The notes under the pieces are model-generated. The model did no database searches, was not told the DNA's origin, and worked only from the letters and a program-made list of their open reading frames with translations. Shown here piece by piece: positions 1 through 12,290 of a DNA stretch of 64,000 nucleotides. Positions within the stretch are counted from its first letter, which is position 1. Each line of letters opens with the position of its first letter. The stretch comes from Rhinopithecus roxellana (taxonomy: Eukaryota > Chordata > Mammalia > Primates > Cercopithecidae), in NCBI RefSeq assembly GCF_007565055.1, contig NC_044560.1:43915030-43979029 (forward strand). Direction: 5' to 3'. Both the position numbers and the translations under genes were made by a program.

Positions 1-19
1 AAGATTCCTTGTGCTAAAA

Positions 20-445
20 CCTCAATTTAACTTTCTAGTATACTCTCCTGTTTCTCTCCTGCTACACTGTCCCAAAACAGATTGTTCATTATTTTGCTTT
101 CAGGTCCCAAATGTTTCCCATGATTTTCTGTGTTCTTCCTCGTTTAATGCACTTTTCCCATGCTTCATGCTCTCCATCTGTCAGAATTCCATAGCTTTCA
201 AGGCCCCTTCAGATGTCCCTGGTCTCTTCCTCTGCCCCTCCCTACCCTAACAAGCGGTGTATATACACATAGTCCTCTGGTGGTGTGTAATCCTCTGTTC
301 CAGCACGTCATGTTCTGCTTTGTGCTTCAGTTCTTTTGCAGACACACCTCCACCATGTAGTCACGAGGCCCTTGAGAGCAGGAACCATCTCTTTCATCGT
401 AATGTTGCCTTCCCAGTAGGCACACGGCTATTTATTGAATAAACA
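20..445 (+). mobile_element. L2 LINE 3' fragment
   Basis: The end has the usual L2 tail logic: a cccttgagagcaggaacc block, then a cccagtaggcac block, then tatttattgaataaa. The upstream pyrimidine-rich part fits the L2 3' region. It is old and diverged, and the short open frames inside it are chance. Confidence 0.65.
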
Positions 446-1217
446 CAAATCCTATGTACACTTGTTCAAATTGTACAAAATTTGCAGGAGAGGCAAAGTG
501 GGAACATTTTACTGAAGGGAGTTTGGTCAAATTACATCCTTGATTCTTGTATAAAGTGGTACAGTTTTGTAAAGGATCATCAAGTATTTTGGAAGACTTG
601 TTGGCTCTGCCAGTGGCTTAGATAAATAAATCGGGCAAGTTATTGACCTCTCTCCTCAAAGAAAAAAATTGATATGCTTTCTTTCATATAAGGAACAACA
701 AAAAAAAGGTGATCTGTAACTCATTGTGTTTCCTTGCTAGAAAGCTCAAAGATAAGTTATTTGCCTGTTTTTAGTTGCTATCCAGTTTTCTTACAATAAT
801 CTGTCTGCCTCAGTCTCCTCATCAGATTACTTATCACATGTGTTAAATCCTTCTTTTAATTGATGGTTCTGTTGTCTAGATCTTTTACATTTATATAGGT
901 AGCCTCAACTCTCCTTTGTTTGGAGAGGGGCAATAGAAATATAAATAATAAATAGTTGCCCATTGGTTTCCCCAACCTGTGGTGACAACAAGATAATAAA
1001 ACAGATACTTACCCTATGTAAAGCAGGCAAAAAGGCTTTGGGCCAATATGGGAATCATGATGTGGGTTTGGTGGAAAATGAGCAAAGTACCTTGTAAGGA
1101 TCTGGTAGTCTGAAAGTTAATGCGTGCTTGGGGTAGGTCATGTCCTGCCAGGTCTGTGGGATTTGTGACACATCATCCCACGTGGGGAGGAGAGTAGGCA
1201 AGGGCGTGAGACTATTG
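446..1217. other. unassigned stretch
   Basis: AT-rich with a short A8 run near 700. I see no repeat family, no open frame of note and no regulatory motif. Confidence 0.55.
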
Positions 1218-1392
1218 ATTAGTAAGCTTTTACTGTGTCGGTTGTTGGGTTATATACTTTGCATTTGATATTTAATTTAGTCTTTGTAATAGCCAGAGAC
1301 TTGGATCTTATTGGCATCGTTTTCCAGATGAGCAAACAGAGCTAATAAATGGCAGAACTAGAATTCAAATCTGAGGCACTCTGGCATTGTAA
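1218..1392 (-). mobile_element. MIR SINE fragment
   Basis: The minus-strand MIR core is visible as ttttccagatgagcaaac followed by ggcagaactagaattcaaa, matching the 'fraction of exponents' block of MIR read backwards. Highly diverged. Confidence 0.6.
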
Positions 1393-1617
1393 ACAACAAC
1401 AAAACATGATTCTACTCTTCAGAGAGACTTTTTTCTCGTGGATTGTCACCTGTCCTTTTCTTTCTCTCTCTCCTGACATTGGTATTTAAAATGAGAACCT
1501 AGGAAACTTGTTTCTTCTAACCTAGTGTTTTCGAAGCAGTTTTAGGTCCTTGGAGATGTGCCTTGATGCATCTATACAATATAGTGTTTGGTATTGTTAG
1601 ATATAAAGAAGACGTGA

Positions 1618-1919
1618 GGCTGGGCACGGTGGCTCATGCATATAATCCCAGCACATTGGGAGGCCAAGGCAGGCGGATCACTTGAGGTCAGGAGTTCGAG
1701 ACCAGCCTGGCCAACATGGTAAAACCCCATCTCTACTAAAAATACAAAAAACAAGATTAGCCAAGCGTGGCAGCACGCACCTGTAATCCCAGCTACTCAG
1801 GAGGCTGAGGCAGGAGAATTGTTTGAACCTGGGAGGCGGAGGTTGCAGTGAGCTGAGATGGTGCCACTGCACTATGGCCTGGGGGACAGAGCAAGACTCT
1901 GTCTCAAAAAATAAAAAAA
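1618..1919 (+). mobile_element. Alu (AluS-like)
   Basis: Full-length sense Alu from ggctgggcacggtggctc to a short A-rich tail. Both arms are present and CpG sites are decayed. The target-site duplication is not clear (at best aaagaa). The antisense open frames here are Alu-derived. Confidence 0.95.
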
Positions 1920-2144
1920 GAATTGTTTGTTTTTTAGGTTTTGGGGCAGGGCAGTTGGGTTCATTTAGCTGTCCTAAAGAAAGTTTGTTATATTTTTTGT
2001 GAAATATTTAGTTTAAAAGTTGCATTGCCATTTTTGACATTTTAAGTCAGATGAGATTTACTGTTGCTTTATATTACCTGGCTGTTATATAACATGTCCC
2101 GTGTTTACCTGTGTGAGTCTGAGCATACCAGATGTGCTGTTATA

Positions 2145-2365
2145 AAAAGCGTGCTGGACTTGGAACCAGGAGGAGCTGATGTGAGGCTGTCGTCTGCCAC
2201 TTACTAGCTCTGTGACTTTGGACTCATAATTGAGCCTCAATTTTTCTCAAGTGTAAAATGGACTTCATAGCACCTGTCACAAAGAAAGTTCTGTGAAGCT
2301 TAAATGAGGTAGAACCTACAAAATAGCTTCAAACAGTGCCTGGGATCCAGCAGCATTTAATGAAA
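2145..2365 (+). mobile_element. MIR SINE
   Basis: Shows the MIR order: gccacttactagctctgtgac, then cctcaatttttctcaagtg, taaaatggacttcatagcacc, and the 3' part acagtgcctgggatccagca. Nearly full length. Confidence 0.8.
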
Positions 2366-2536
2366 GTTACCCACTGCTACCCCAAATACTGAATATTGCC
2401 AGAAAATCTGTAAATTGTTACATAATGTTTACACCTTTATAAGTGGTAACTTTATAGGTAAATATTATTCAAGTTATGAACCTCTGATTTAGGAAACCTC
2501 CTTATGCAAATGGTTGGCTTCCCACTACAGAAGCAT

Positions 2537-2735
2537 CATAATAAGATAGTGGTTTAGACTCCCAAATCTGCAACCAGTCTGTGTGTTTGAATCATGGCTT
2601 ATGATTAATCATAGCTGAATTATCGTGGGCAAGTTATTCAACCTCTTTGTGCCTCAGTTTCCTCATCTGTAAAAGGATAATAGGATAATAATGGCCCCTA
2701 CCTTATGGGATTGTGAAAATTAAATAAGAATATGT
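2537..2735 (+). mobile_element. MIR SINE
   Basis: Contains an almost consensus MIR core, gtgcctcagtttcctcatct followed by gtaaaaggataata, then ccttatgggattgtgaaaat. Sits 170 bp after another MIR in the same orientation. The two are independent insertions or a very old pair. Confidence 0.85.
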
Positions 2736-3167
2736 GTTTATGTATGTGTGTGTTTGTCTATATTTGTACCAATACCCTGTTGGAGTTTACCACTATTATT
2801 TACTGTTCCTCTTCTCTTTTCCTCCCTGTGTAAACAGCCCATAAGTTATCTGGAAGTTCTCTACAGTAATCTCCCTCTTATCTTCTGTTACTAGAAGACT
2901 CCTTTTTCTTCTGTCTTTGGTCCCGTGTTAGTTGCTTCATTTTGATTGAGGCTGTCTTGTTCTAGTGTGCAATACATTCTCATCGATCCCTTTCCTGTAC
3001 ATTTCTTGCCTAGACACTTTGAAAAAGTGTTTTTGTTTTGGGTGGAAACTGAACATTTTCTAATAATGAGTCATAAACCCAGCCAGGTGTTAAGGATACT
3101 CTTACATCAAGAAAAATGAAAGCTATACAGTCTCAAGCAAATGAAAAAACTATATAAAATGCCTAAT

Positions 3168-3295
3168 TGTTTATTGAATGTTTACTCTGTGCCAGAAATT
3201 CAGATCAATAAACTGAGCCTTAGAATGGTTGAAAATGTTTAAAGGTACCTGGCTTTTAAGTGGAGGAACCTAGATTTGATCAAAGCCAGGCCAGC
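3168..3295 (-). mobile_element. MIR SINE fragment (weak)
   Basis: Begins with ttattgaatgtttactctgt gccag and continues with aaactgagccttagaatgg, the minus-strand MIR order with an internal deletion. Confidence 0.45.
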
Positions 3296-4324
3296 CTGGC
3301 CCTTGGTTTCACAATCCCTAAGCTCACTTGCCTTAATAAGGCCTCCAGGCACTGCCTCAAGACTCCATCTGTACCCCTTATGAACCTACACTCTGCTTTC
3401 CCTCACACTCCTGCTTTTGAGATGGCAAAATCACTTATGGTTCTTCTTGGCTGCAGTAATGTTTCCTACTCTTTTGGCAGGGCAAATGTATAGTGTTTCA
3501 GATACTTTATGTGTTAAATTGGCCTTTTGTGTGTTGGCTTGGAAACAACCACATTTACTGCAGTGTGTCTGGGGGAAATATGCGCCAAGTTTCAAACAAC
3601 CAACTGGGAATGAATTCTTTAAGAGGCAGAACTTGTTTATAGCTAAGGGCTGCTAGTGTATTTATTTGAGTGTGTTACCTGCATTGGTATGCTTTAAGGG
3701 CTTATGTGTCATGCCTGAAGTGACATATTCTGGAATGTATACATTATTGCACTTAGTTGGTTAACTGTCCTCACTGTTGCTGACCTTTGTACACTGACCC
3801 ACTGCCATTGCGTTTGGCAAGTAGTGGGAACCCTGAGAAGAGACTTATTTAGTCCTCTTTAAAGATCAATCGTTCTTTATACTTTTCTGTATGCTTGATA
3901 TATTGCAATTAAAAAAAATCAGTGGAGTAAGGATCAGGCAACATTGAAAGAGGAATTCTGCCACACAGTTGCCAGTCTGATGAAAATACTGCTTATGCTA
4001 GGTCGAATTGAGACTTTGAAAGATATTTGGGAGCCAGACACTTACGAGTACAGGAGTACACGTATTGCTTTGAATATTGGAAGAAAGCAAAGCAGTCAAA
4101 CAAATTTCTTCTTGGCTCAGAGTCTTATTTACTTTTCTCAGGTTAGAATTGATAGCTCTAATGGTTTTAAGAAGTCATGAAGAAGAGGCCCACCATGAAC
4201 CTGAATTTCTGGTTCTGAGTTTATAGGCATTGTCTGGTAAATACTGTTTACGGGTTATTAGCACACAATGATCATAAAATCTTGTAATACTATTAAGAGG
4301 TGTAAGAAATTGAAGTCACCTGAG
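3296..4324. other. unassigned stretch
   Basis: The overlapping 77-79 codon frames at 3260-3656 and 3944-4180 have no recognisable domain and unremarkable composition. No repeat family recognised. Confidence 0.5.
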
Positions 4325-4420
4325 ACTACCTCCTTCTGATTTTACAGTGGAGAAATAAAGGACTCAGAGCTTTTAAGTGACTTGCCTAAGACCTGTCTGG
4401 GTCACTACTTTAGGGATTGT
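4325..4420 (-). mobile_element. MIR SINE fragment
   Basis: Minus-strand MIR core: gattttacagtggagaaata, ggactcagag, then aagtgacttgcctaagacc. Confidence 0.6.
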
Positions 4421-4739
4421 TTTTTTATCCATCATCATGCTGGATTTGTTACTGAGCAATAAAATGGTACAGAAGGTAGTCACATAGAGAATTTAGGAAA
4501 TAAAATACTCATTTGTTCAAATACTTCTCTGGAGGTTGAGATATATCTATGGATAGAAGATTTAGAGGTTATTTAAGAGACATTAGGATTGTCTAGGGTC
4601 CACCGCTTACCGTGGGGATTCTGAAGCGCGGTGTCTTATGAGAGAAGAGAGGTCAGGCTACTTGGTGAGTGAGGTGTTCTAGGTGTTCAGTCCAGGGGCT
4701 GGCTGGATGACTAGCACTAAACCTGTGTGGATGTTTGTT

Positions 4740-4766
4740 CAAACTAATCAGCCTATGATTAGTTTG
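4740..4766. repeat. 11-bp perfect palindrome, 5-nt loop
   Basis: caaactaatca, loop gccta, then tgattagtttg. The arms pair over all 11 bases. No run of T follows on either side, so it does not look like a terminator. No known function. Confidence 0.9.
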
Positions 4767-4858
4767 TTCCTAAGAATGATAAAACTTTGTTCTAGTTTTT
4801 TAAAATTGTAATAATAATTCTGCAAGCATTTAATAAGAATGCTTTCTTTAATGTTGAC

Positions 4859-5155
4859 TTTTTTTTTTTTTGAGACAGAGTCTTGCTCTGTCGCCCAGGT
4901 TGGAGTGTGGTGACGCGATCTCGGCTCACTGCAACCTCTACCTCCCGGGTTCAAGTGATTTCACTGTCTCAGCCTCCAGAGTAGCTGGGACTACAGGTGT
5001 GCGCCACCACGCCCAGCTAGTTTTTGTATCTTTAGTAGAGACGGGGTTTCACCATGTTGGCCAGGATGGTCTCGATCTCCTGACCTTGTGATCTGCCTGC
5101 CTCGGCCTCCCAGAGTGCTGAGATTGATTACAGGTGTGAGCCACCGCGCCTGGCC
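4859..5155 (-). mobile_element. Alu (AluS-like) with target duplication
   Basis: Antisense Alu from a T13 tract to the cctggcc end. A perfect 10-bp target-site duplication, taatgttgac, lies at 4849-4858 and 5156-5165, so both ends are exact. A small extra ttga sits near 5125. Confidence 0.96.
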
Positions 5156-5289
5156 TAATGTTGACATTTTTTTACTCCTACACTAAGCTTTTATGTTTTT
5201 ACTTATTCTCTTCTAGTCTTTATCAATAATGTATAAATATGTACTGTATTATGTAATTTTAATTACTGGATACGTATACCTGTCTTCTT

Positions 5290-5545
5290 TCCTTAAACTT
5301 TTTTATTCTATTGTAGTAGAGTCTTTGTAATAATCATTTTTTGAATGGCTATGTAGTATTTAGTTGTGTTAATGTATTTTATTTTTCTTAAGTAATGTAT
5401 GATAGAATATTTAAGCTATTTCTATTTTTACAGAATATTGTAGGGAACCTTTAAAAACACACAAATAGCATTTTTCTGCTACTGATTGCTTTATTAGGAT
5501 GAATGCATAGATTTACTGTGTCAAAGGTTATAACCGATTTTATGA
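5290..5545 (-). mobile_element. L1M-like LINE fragment
   Basis: The sequence gaatggctatgtagtattta, with later actgtgtcaaagg, follows the order of the antisense 3' region of old L1 elements (site-of-insertion block, then 'gctgggtcaaagg'). Very diverged. Confidence 0.4.
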
Positions 5546-6129
5546 CTTTTAGTATGTAATTCTGGAAAATTAAACAGAAACCTAAATCACAAATGGCGTT
5601 AAACATTGGCAGGAAGCTGCTGATTTCCTGACTGTTGTACAGGCAACCCACTGGCAAGTAACATGTCAAATACTGACCATTATAATTCCTTATCATAGGC
5701 AGATACAGTTTTCTTCAAATGACATGAAAATAATTTATTTGCTTTTGATGCTTTTTTTCATTGGGAAATGATATTCTGTAAGTGCAGAACGTGCACTTGA
5801 ATGTGAAGTTGTAGTGAGGATTTTTATTTTTATTTTTGTATAACTTAGTTATAATAAAGGAAACAAACTTTATGTCACTTCTAGGCTGATGAAATACCCT
5901 AGTAAATGCAGTACATTTTTGCATGACTAATAGGAGTAGGGGCGGGGCTTTGACTTTTACATCAGTCAGGTTAAATTCACATAAGTTAGCTGGTTTCCCT
6001 AAGAGTGACGTATTGCCTTTTGCTTAACTTTTTGTTAGTTGGGAAATGTATTCTACTTTGATGACTGGTGTTTTTCTGCTTAGTGGGGATATTTTCTGTG
6101 ATGCCAGGATAAACAATTCTATAATGCAG

Positions 6130-6345
6130 ATCTGAACACATCACTGCCTTGCTTAAAATCTTTCACTAGCTGCCCTTTGCTGTTAGGATTAAGTCTATCC
6201 AAACTCCTTAGCATGGTATAAAGAGCCTCTCATGGTCACAGCCTTACTTTCCTTCCGTTCCCATTCTTGCAGTCAGCACTCCTGTCCTGCTGACCGTTTT
6301 TGGTTCTTAAATATGTTGTGGTCTCTCTTACTTCTAGGACAGTAA
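6130..6345 (+). mobile_element. L2 LINE fragment
   Basis: Order fits L2: cttgcttaaaatctttcact, gattaagtctatccaaact, ccttagcatggtataaagag, ctctcatggtcacagcctta. This is the conserved part of L2 ORF2/3' region. Confidence 0.65.
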
Positions 6346-6370
6346 GTTCTGTAGATTCCTTGGTGAGTAT

Positions 6371-8040
6371 ACAGCATTAGAGACTGCAAGAATTCTGAGC
6401 AGTATTTTTAAGGATTAGATTTCCATCCAAGTGCCATTAACATTCTGGGCTGCCACATTCCAAGATTTACTCTGGAGGTGTGAGGTGGAAGCTACGTTAA
6501 ATGGCTGGAAGATAATCCTGTGGGAGAGATAAGCTTTGTCATTTTGTTTTTACCAGGTGTGTTGCCGTGAGCGTTGAAAAGCCTTCCACGAAAAATAGAG
6601 TCTTCTTTTTTCCCCCATTATGATTAAATTACTGGCTGCTAATCTTTCATAACGAAGAGAGAAGCCCAAAAGCAATTTCAGAACATGCATCTCGTGCTGA
6701 TTAGTGGTTATAGTGATTTCACATGGATAGTATTCCTTGTGTTTGAAAGTTATTTTATTGATCAGATCTGCTTCTGTGAAATCAACAAGGGTAGTTTATC
6801 TTTGCAAAAACTTGTGACAAGCTTATAGTTACACTCCTTGGGGAACACAGTTCACATTTAAGATTTTGCCTTGGGCACCTCTGTTCAGCTTTATGCTGTG
6901 TCTTTCAGATTCTAGATAAGAAACTGGTTTGACATTAATATGTAGCATGATAGCTTTTTAGATATCCTTTTTGCTTGCATTAAGTCAGACAAAATCTGCA
7001 GAGCCTAGCACCATGCTCTGTATATGAGCTGCTTTCTCCGTGTGTCTTGGTTCATAGGAGAGTCAGCATACCTAGGCAGTCAATAAACACTCATTGATGA
7101 GATTTGGATTTAATAAGTTTAAGCTTGGTCAGTAATTAGTGGGAACCAAACCAAGGCAATCTATAGCACATGGAGCATTGCATCAGAGATCTCAGTTCTT
7201 CAAATAAGGCACAGATAAAGGATCTCTATGTATTATTACCCTCCTGTTCTTGGACTCAATTGTTCGAATGTTTCACCCAAAACCTCAATTTCAGGGTAAT
7301 ATTTAGGCACTCTCTTCTATATTATACCTCAGGTAATTTGGAAACATTTGTATTTCCAAATCTATTTCTGTATAAACTTTCTATGAATTGTATATCTCTC
7401 CCTCTCTATATTACATAGTATAGATTTAAATTGAAAAATTCATTGTTCCCTTCAGAGGTGTAAGAGTATTCTGGCTGAATTGGAAATGTTATGTTAAATT
7501 TGAAATTATACTACCTAAATTTTGGACTTGTGTACTACTGTTTCAGTAGAGATGTATGATACTGCGGATAAAGTTCCAAAACAATCTGTGGTGAGAAAAT
7601 TCTTGTTCAGGTACCTGTTGTTCAGTGAAACTGCTTTTCTATTGGGTATCTGTATTATTTTTTGGTTAAGTTAAAAAAAAAAAAGGATTTATTGGCCTAT
7701 TATTGCCAGCCTGCATTTACTTATTTGCAGAAAGGGGGTTGGTTTTACCTTCTAGGGTTAATTAGACTATTAAATGAGATAACATGTGCAGAACACATAG
7801 CCGGTGGTAGGTGGTCAGGAAGTGGTTTCCTCTCTCCTGTCTTCTTCCAGGGGAATAGAAGAGGATCACTGTGTGAGGATCCCTGTATTGTTCAGCTCTG
7901 ATGCTCCTTTCGCTGTGGGTGGTAGATCTCACTGTTAACAAGGCTTTCTTGGCAAGCATTTTTAAACTTTACATTTTCTTATTTTTATTACTATTATTGT
8001 TGATACTTTGTTTGGCATGGGTACTGTATTTACATGGTTC
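6371..8040. other. unassigned stretch
   Basis: 1.7 kb, AT-rich. Holds an A12-13 run around 7672-7684, a possible MIR 3' scrap near 7765-7800 (attaaatgagataacatgtg) and tandem tatta-type low complexity near 7980. No credible coding frame. Confidence 0.5.
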
Positions 8041-8054
8041 AGAAAGCAAACCAG

Positions 8055-8366
8055 GGCCAGGTACCATGGCTCATGCCTGTAATCCCAGCACTTTGGAAGG
8101 CCAAGGCAGGTGGATCACTTGAGGTCAGGAGTTTGAGACCAGCCTGGCCAACATGGTGAAACCTTATCTGTACTAAAAATACAAAAATTAGCTGGGTGTG
8201 GTGGCAGGCACCTGTACTCAAGAGTATCTCAGCTACTCAGGAGGCTGAGGCCAGAAGATGGCTTGAACCCTGGAGGTGGAGGTTGTAGTGAGCTGAGATC
8301 ATGCCACTCTACTCCAGTCTGGGCAACAGAGCAAGACTCTGTGTCAAAGGAAAAAAAAACAAAGAA
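8055..8366 (+). mobile_element. Alu (AluS/J-like) with target duplication
   Basis: Sense Alu with an 11-bp target-site duplication agaaagcaaac at 8041-8051 and 8367-8377. Has a small insertion at the middle A-rich/second-arm region (acctgtactcaagagtatctc) and a decayed tail. Confidence 0.95.
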
Positions 8367-8377
8367 AGAAAGCAAAC

Positions 8378-9195
8378 AAGTATAACAGGGTACAAATTGA
8401 GAAGGCTTGCTCCCATTTTTGTTTGTCCATCAACTTAAGCAGAAATAGGCAGGATTCCTACTGAGAAGGAGAGTGCCTTTATATCCTTGGGAGTCCATGA
8501 GCCATGGGTCCTCCCCCAACCCTCGAACATGGTGTCATGTTTGAGAGACCTTTTGATGCCTCTAATTCTACAAATATTTAAGTCTTAAACTTAATATTTG
8601 ATGTATTTGTCATTTGAAATGATAGGATGTTTATTTTAGTCTATGATGTAAGATGGATTCTAATTTTATTATTTTCTCTGACTATCCAGTTGTCCTACCA
8701 CAAAAAGTTATCATCTCCCCACTAACTTGAAATCCATGTTTTTACAAATTGCTTTTTTTTTTTTAAACACATTTGAAAATTTACACTAAAACTATAAAAA
8801 GGGCATTAGAGTCACAAGGTCCTAGCCCTAGACTGTCTTCAGACAGTTGATGCCAGTGAGACATTGAGGAGGTGGTCTAACCTCTTCTTAGACTTGGTTT
8901 CTTCTGGGAAATCACACCTGACCACCAATCAGGGTGTTATGGTCATCTAATGAGGTAATAGGTGTCAACTCTGAACCTTTATATGGGAAGTAATGTTTAT
9001 AATGCTACTAATTAGGAGAGCCTAGATCCATTGCTCACAGAATCATCTGACATCCCCATTTCATTGAATCTAGGCAGCAGGGTTGATGGCAGCCAGAAAA
9101 GTGTGCCCTGGGGGCAAGCATGTCTTTAGGGAAAAATGTTACTGTCTTTCAGATAGTCGCTCTCCAAACACAGTTGCTCCAGCAAGTCCTGTGAA
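8378..9195. other. unassigned stretch
   Basis: Contains a T12 run near 8753 and, around 8880-8960, a very weak resemblance to MIR that I do not press. Nothing else recognised. Confidence 0.5.
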
Positions 9196-9308
9196 AAGAT
9201 TGCTTGAGCCCAGGAGTTCAAGGCAGCAGTGAGCCATGGTCATGCCATTGCACTCCAGCCTGATCAACAAAGTGAGACTCTGTCTCAAGAGAAAAGAAAA
9301 GAGAAAAA
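9196..9308 (+). mobile_element. Alu fragment (FLAM/AluJ monomer-like)
   Basis: Only one arm is present: gattgcttgagcccaggagt through cactccagcctgatcaac to an A/G-rich tail. The ttgagcccaggagttcaag wording is typical of AluJ or the free left monomer. Confidence 0.75.
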
Positions 9309-10122
9309 TGCTAGATGGATCTTCAGTTTAGTTTAGTTAATTAAGTATTTTAATTATTAACTATTAATTATAATATTAAGAATGCCAGGGGAGGGCAGAG
9401 ACCTGTGATTCTGTTTTGGAGGGGGGCACTAGAAAATAGATCCTGAGACACTGTGGTGCTGCCATCTACCGCTACCCACATCATATCCTTATGTATACAT
9501 AAAATATTAAGAGAGACTTCATGAGGCGGTGTTTCTCAGTTTCTTTTGTAATGAACTCTACTTTTAGTTGAGAAACATGAAAGTGTATGGTTTGGTGTTG
9601 GAGAACGAGTTTACTTACTAGTTTGATTTACAGTGAATACTGTTCTTGGGATTTATAAATGGTATTAGTGTTGAGAAGTAGAGGAGATAAATAGTTCTGG
9701 TGTCAAGGCAAGCGGAGCAATAAAATGAAGCTGAAACATGACCATTAAGCCCGAGCCAATCAGATCATCTGTGTGCCTTAATAGAAGTCTGATGATCTTG
9801 GTTCAGGTCTTCACTTAGTTTATGTAATAACATGGAATCAAGAGTTCAGACAAGTATAAATGCTTCTGGATATTGTTTCCTAACTATGCTTAGTTTATAG
9901 GCCGGAAAGGTTCTGCTACTATCCTATTATTACTGGAGGAGTCATTGAAAAGAACCTTTCTGTTGTAGTGGACTGAAGACATGAAATCACACAGTACATC
10001 TAAAAGGTTTCATCAAAGTTGTTCTTTACTAAAGAGTATTTTTTTATATCTTAGTATAATTGAACTTTTTAAAAAAATAACTTTTTTTTTTCAGCCATGA
10101 AATCATATTCTTTCTTAGCATT
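9309..10122. other. unassigned stretch
   Basis: Starts with about 60 bp of AT-rich low complexity (ttaattaagtattttaatta). The remainder is unrecognised. Confidence 0.5.
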
Positions 10123-10137
10123 AAAGATTTTGACATT

Positions 10138-10403
10138 CTCCTTTGGGAGGCCGAGGTGGGGGGATCATGAGGTCAGGAGATCAAGACCATCCTGGCTAAC
10201 ACAGTGAAACGCCATCTCTACAAAAAAAAATACAAAAAATTAGCCAGGCATTGTGGCTGGGTGCCTGTAGTCCTAGCTACTTGGGAGGCTGAGGCAGAAG
10301 AATGGTGTGAACCCGGGAGGTGGAGCTTTCAGTGAGCCGAGATTGCACCACTGTACTCCAGCCTGGACGACAGAGTGAGACTCTGTCTCAGGAAAAAAAA
10401 AAA
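10138..10403 (+). mobile_element. 5'-truncated AluY
   Basis: Begins at the tttgggaggccgaggtgg block, so about 35-40 bp of the Alu 5' end are missing. A perfect 15-bp target-site duplication, aaagattttgacatt, at 10123-10137 and 10404-10418 shows this was truncation at insertion, not later deletion. ggtcaggagatcaagaccat and ctggctaacac mark AluY. Confidence 0.93.
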
Positions 10404-10418
10404 AAAGATTTTGACATT

Positions 10419-11537
10419 TTCTGTTCAAGAAACTTTTACAGTGAGAAAAATTTAGTGTATCTCAGACAATGTTGGAGTGATCAATGGGTGGGTTTCCTTG
10501 TTCCAAGGTAGAATAACAAATGTTCAGTTGAATTGTTGATGGATCAGTTTGACCCAGCTTTAAGGATATGTCTGAAAAACTGAAATAATGAGGTCAACAT
10601 TTTCCAGGTTTTTTTTTTTTTTCTGTCATTCTGTGATCAACTAAATCTGCTTTGGTTTTCAGTTACTAATCAATGTTCCACTAAAGCCTATTTAGAAACT
10701 TTATTTTGAAATGATTATAGATGGACAGGAAGTTACAAATATAACCCAGAGAGGGTCTGTGTTGTATAATTGAACTTTAACAGTGATACGCTCCTTTCTT
10801 CCTAGAAAGGCTTTCAATTTATGGAAAAATTAGCAAAAGTAAAAGATGTTCGGCATTGGGCCTCTGAAACTTCTTTCGGAACTAGTGTTTTGAATGACTC
10901 CATACAACTAGAATAATGGCTGAAATTTCTATGGTGCTGGTCAGGACTCTGACTGTGGCCCTAGCATGAGATGATTTTCTTGGAAGTCAAAATACTACTA
11001 CAAGGAGAAGAATACTGTGGTGCTCTCTGGGGGTTGGGGCTTGTGCCTCTGGAGCCTTTGAGTTTTCTGTGGGTGTAAGTTTTGCAAATGGTCCTGGTAG
11101 CCCTGAAGCTAGAGTTGTCAAAGTAACAGGTGGTGGCTGGTATCCATCTTGGCAGTGGATCAACTACCCAAATAGCCAAAGTTGCTCAGTCTATATGAGG
11201 TCCTGTAGACCAAACTGGGAGTGGGGAGGATTATCCCCATACAGACAGTTGATCCTTTTTTTTTTTCTTTTTTAAACAGTCATTTGAAATATTTTCTATA
11301 GAAGACCTAAGCTTTAGACATTTAGGATGATTTAAAATGCACTGCTTTGTATTCTTTTTCATATATATTTGATTTATTAATATAAAATTGCCATTTTTGT
11401 ACATAAAAATGGTCAAATGTTGGCAATTTCATATGGTGCAACCTACTGTTTTCTGCTATCACAATGGAAATTCTCACAAACGTGGGATAGCATGTTTCAA
11501 AGAAACGTTGGCTCAGCCTCTTCATTTATGGAAGAAA
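10419..11537. other. unassigned stretch
   Basis: Holds a T14 run at 10609-10622 and a T10 tract near 11258. The 72-codon minus frame at 10961-11179 has no recognisable motif. It could be an old LTR or pseudogene, but I cannot tell. Confidence 0.5.
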
Positions 11538-11715
11538 TGTAGCACTTACGGTGTTCTAAGTAGATTAACTAACTTAATCTTTTTACAAGCAAATGAGATA
11601 GGTTGGTCCTAGTGTTTTCCCACTTTTTAGGATCACAGAGCTAGTGAGTGATAGAGCTGGGCCCACACCCTGGCTGCTGGTCACAGGGCTGTGCTGTTTC
11701 TCAGCTCTTGTGTTT
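11538..11715 (-). mobile_element. MIR SINE
   Basis: Minus-strand MIR: gtagcacttacggtgttct, aactaacttaatctttttac, then cacagagctagtgagtgat, agagctgggcccacaccctgg. Confidence 0.65.
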
Positions 11716-11864
11716 GACCTCACCTCTCCAGTCATACTTGTGGAAGTCCTGGGTGTCTAGACAGGTGATGGGTGAGTGACATAAGGTACCTGTCTTTGTC
11801 TTCATGGAAGAAATAACTGGATTTCCCCAAGAATGAATTAATTCTTCCACAATACAAGAGAAAT

Positions 11865-12242
11865 ACAGCTAGAGATAGATTGATCCTCAAGTAAATTGGT
11901 TTTGTAAGTTGATCATGAATCTTCCTGAAAACTGCTGTGGCCTTAGGAACACTAGAGGGTCCTGCTAGTCGACATTCATTCATCTCATGAACACCGACTA
12001 TGTTCTAGGCACTGACTGTGAGAAATACAAATGAGTAAAATATAGTCACAGCCGCCATGATAGTCTGGTGGGTGACATTTATAATACAACGTAAGCTAAG
12101 GTTGTAATTAATGTGTTTAACAAAGTACTGTGGCGGCACAGAGAAGAGAGTGACTACATTTGGAGTCCACAGGACTTCACCGGAAAGGCGAGGCATCTGA
12201 CCTGGACTTTGAGAGGATTAACCAGAACTCTGTAGGTCCAGT
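11865..12242 (+). repeat. Local duplication, block 1 copy A
   Basis: 378 bp, matched without any net insertion or deletion by 13874-14251. I count about 25 differences by eye, so roughly 93% identity. Most of it is an ancient interspersed repeat (see 11968-12290), but the match starts about 100 bp upstream of that repeat, so it is a genomic duplication, not two insertions of one family. Confidence 0.95.
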
Positions 12243-12290
12243 CTTAGAGGTTTAACAAGGATACTTCTTTCAGGGTGCCCACCAATTCCT
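11968..12290 (+). mobile_element. Ancient L1M-type 3' region
   Basis: Order of the very common old repeat: attcattcatctcatgaaca, ctatgttctaggcactgac, agaaatacaaatgagtaaa, then a gaggcatctgacctggactt block. I believe this is the 3' end of an L1ME-type LINE, but the family name is uncertain. Confidence 0.5.

Noticed and set aside
3020..3040. Small palindrome cactttgaaaaagtg
   Set aside because: Arms of about five bases with partial overlap, expected by chance.
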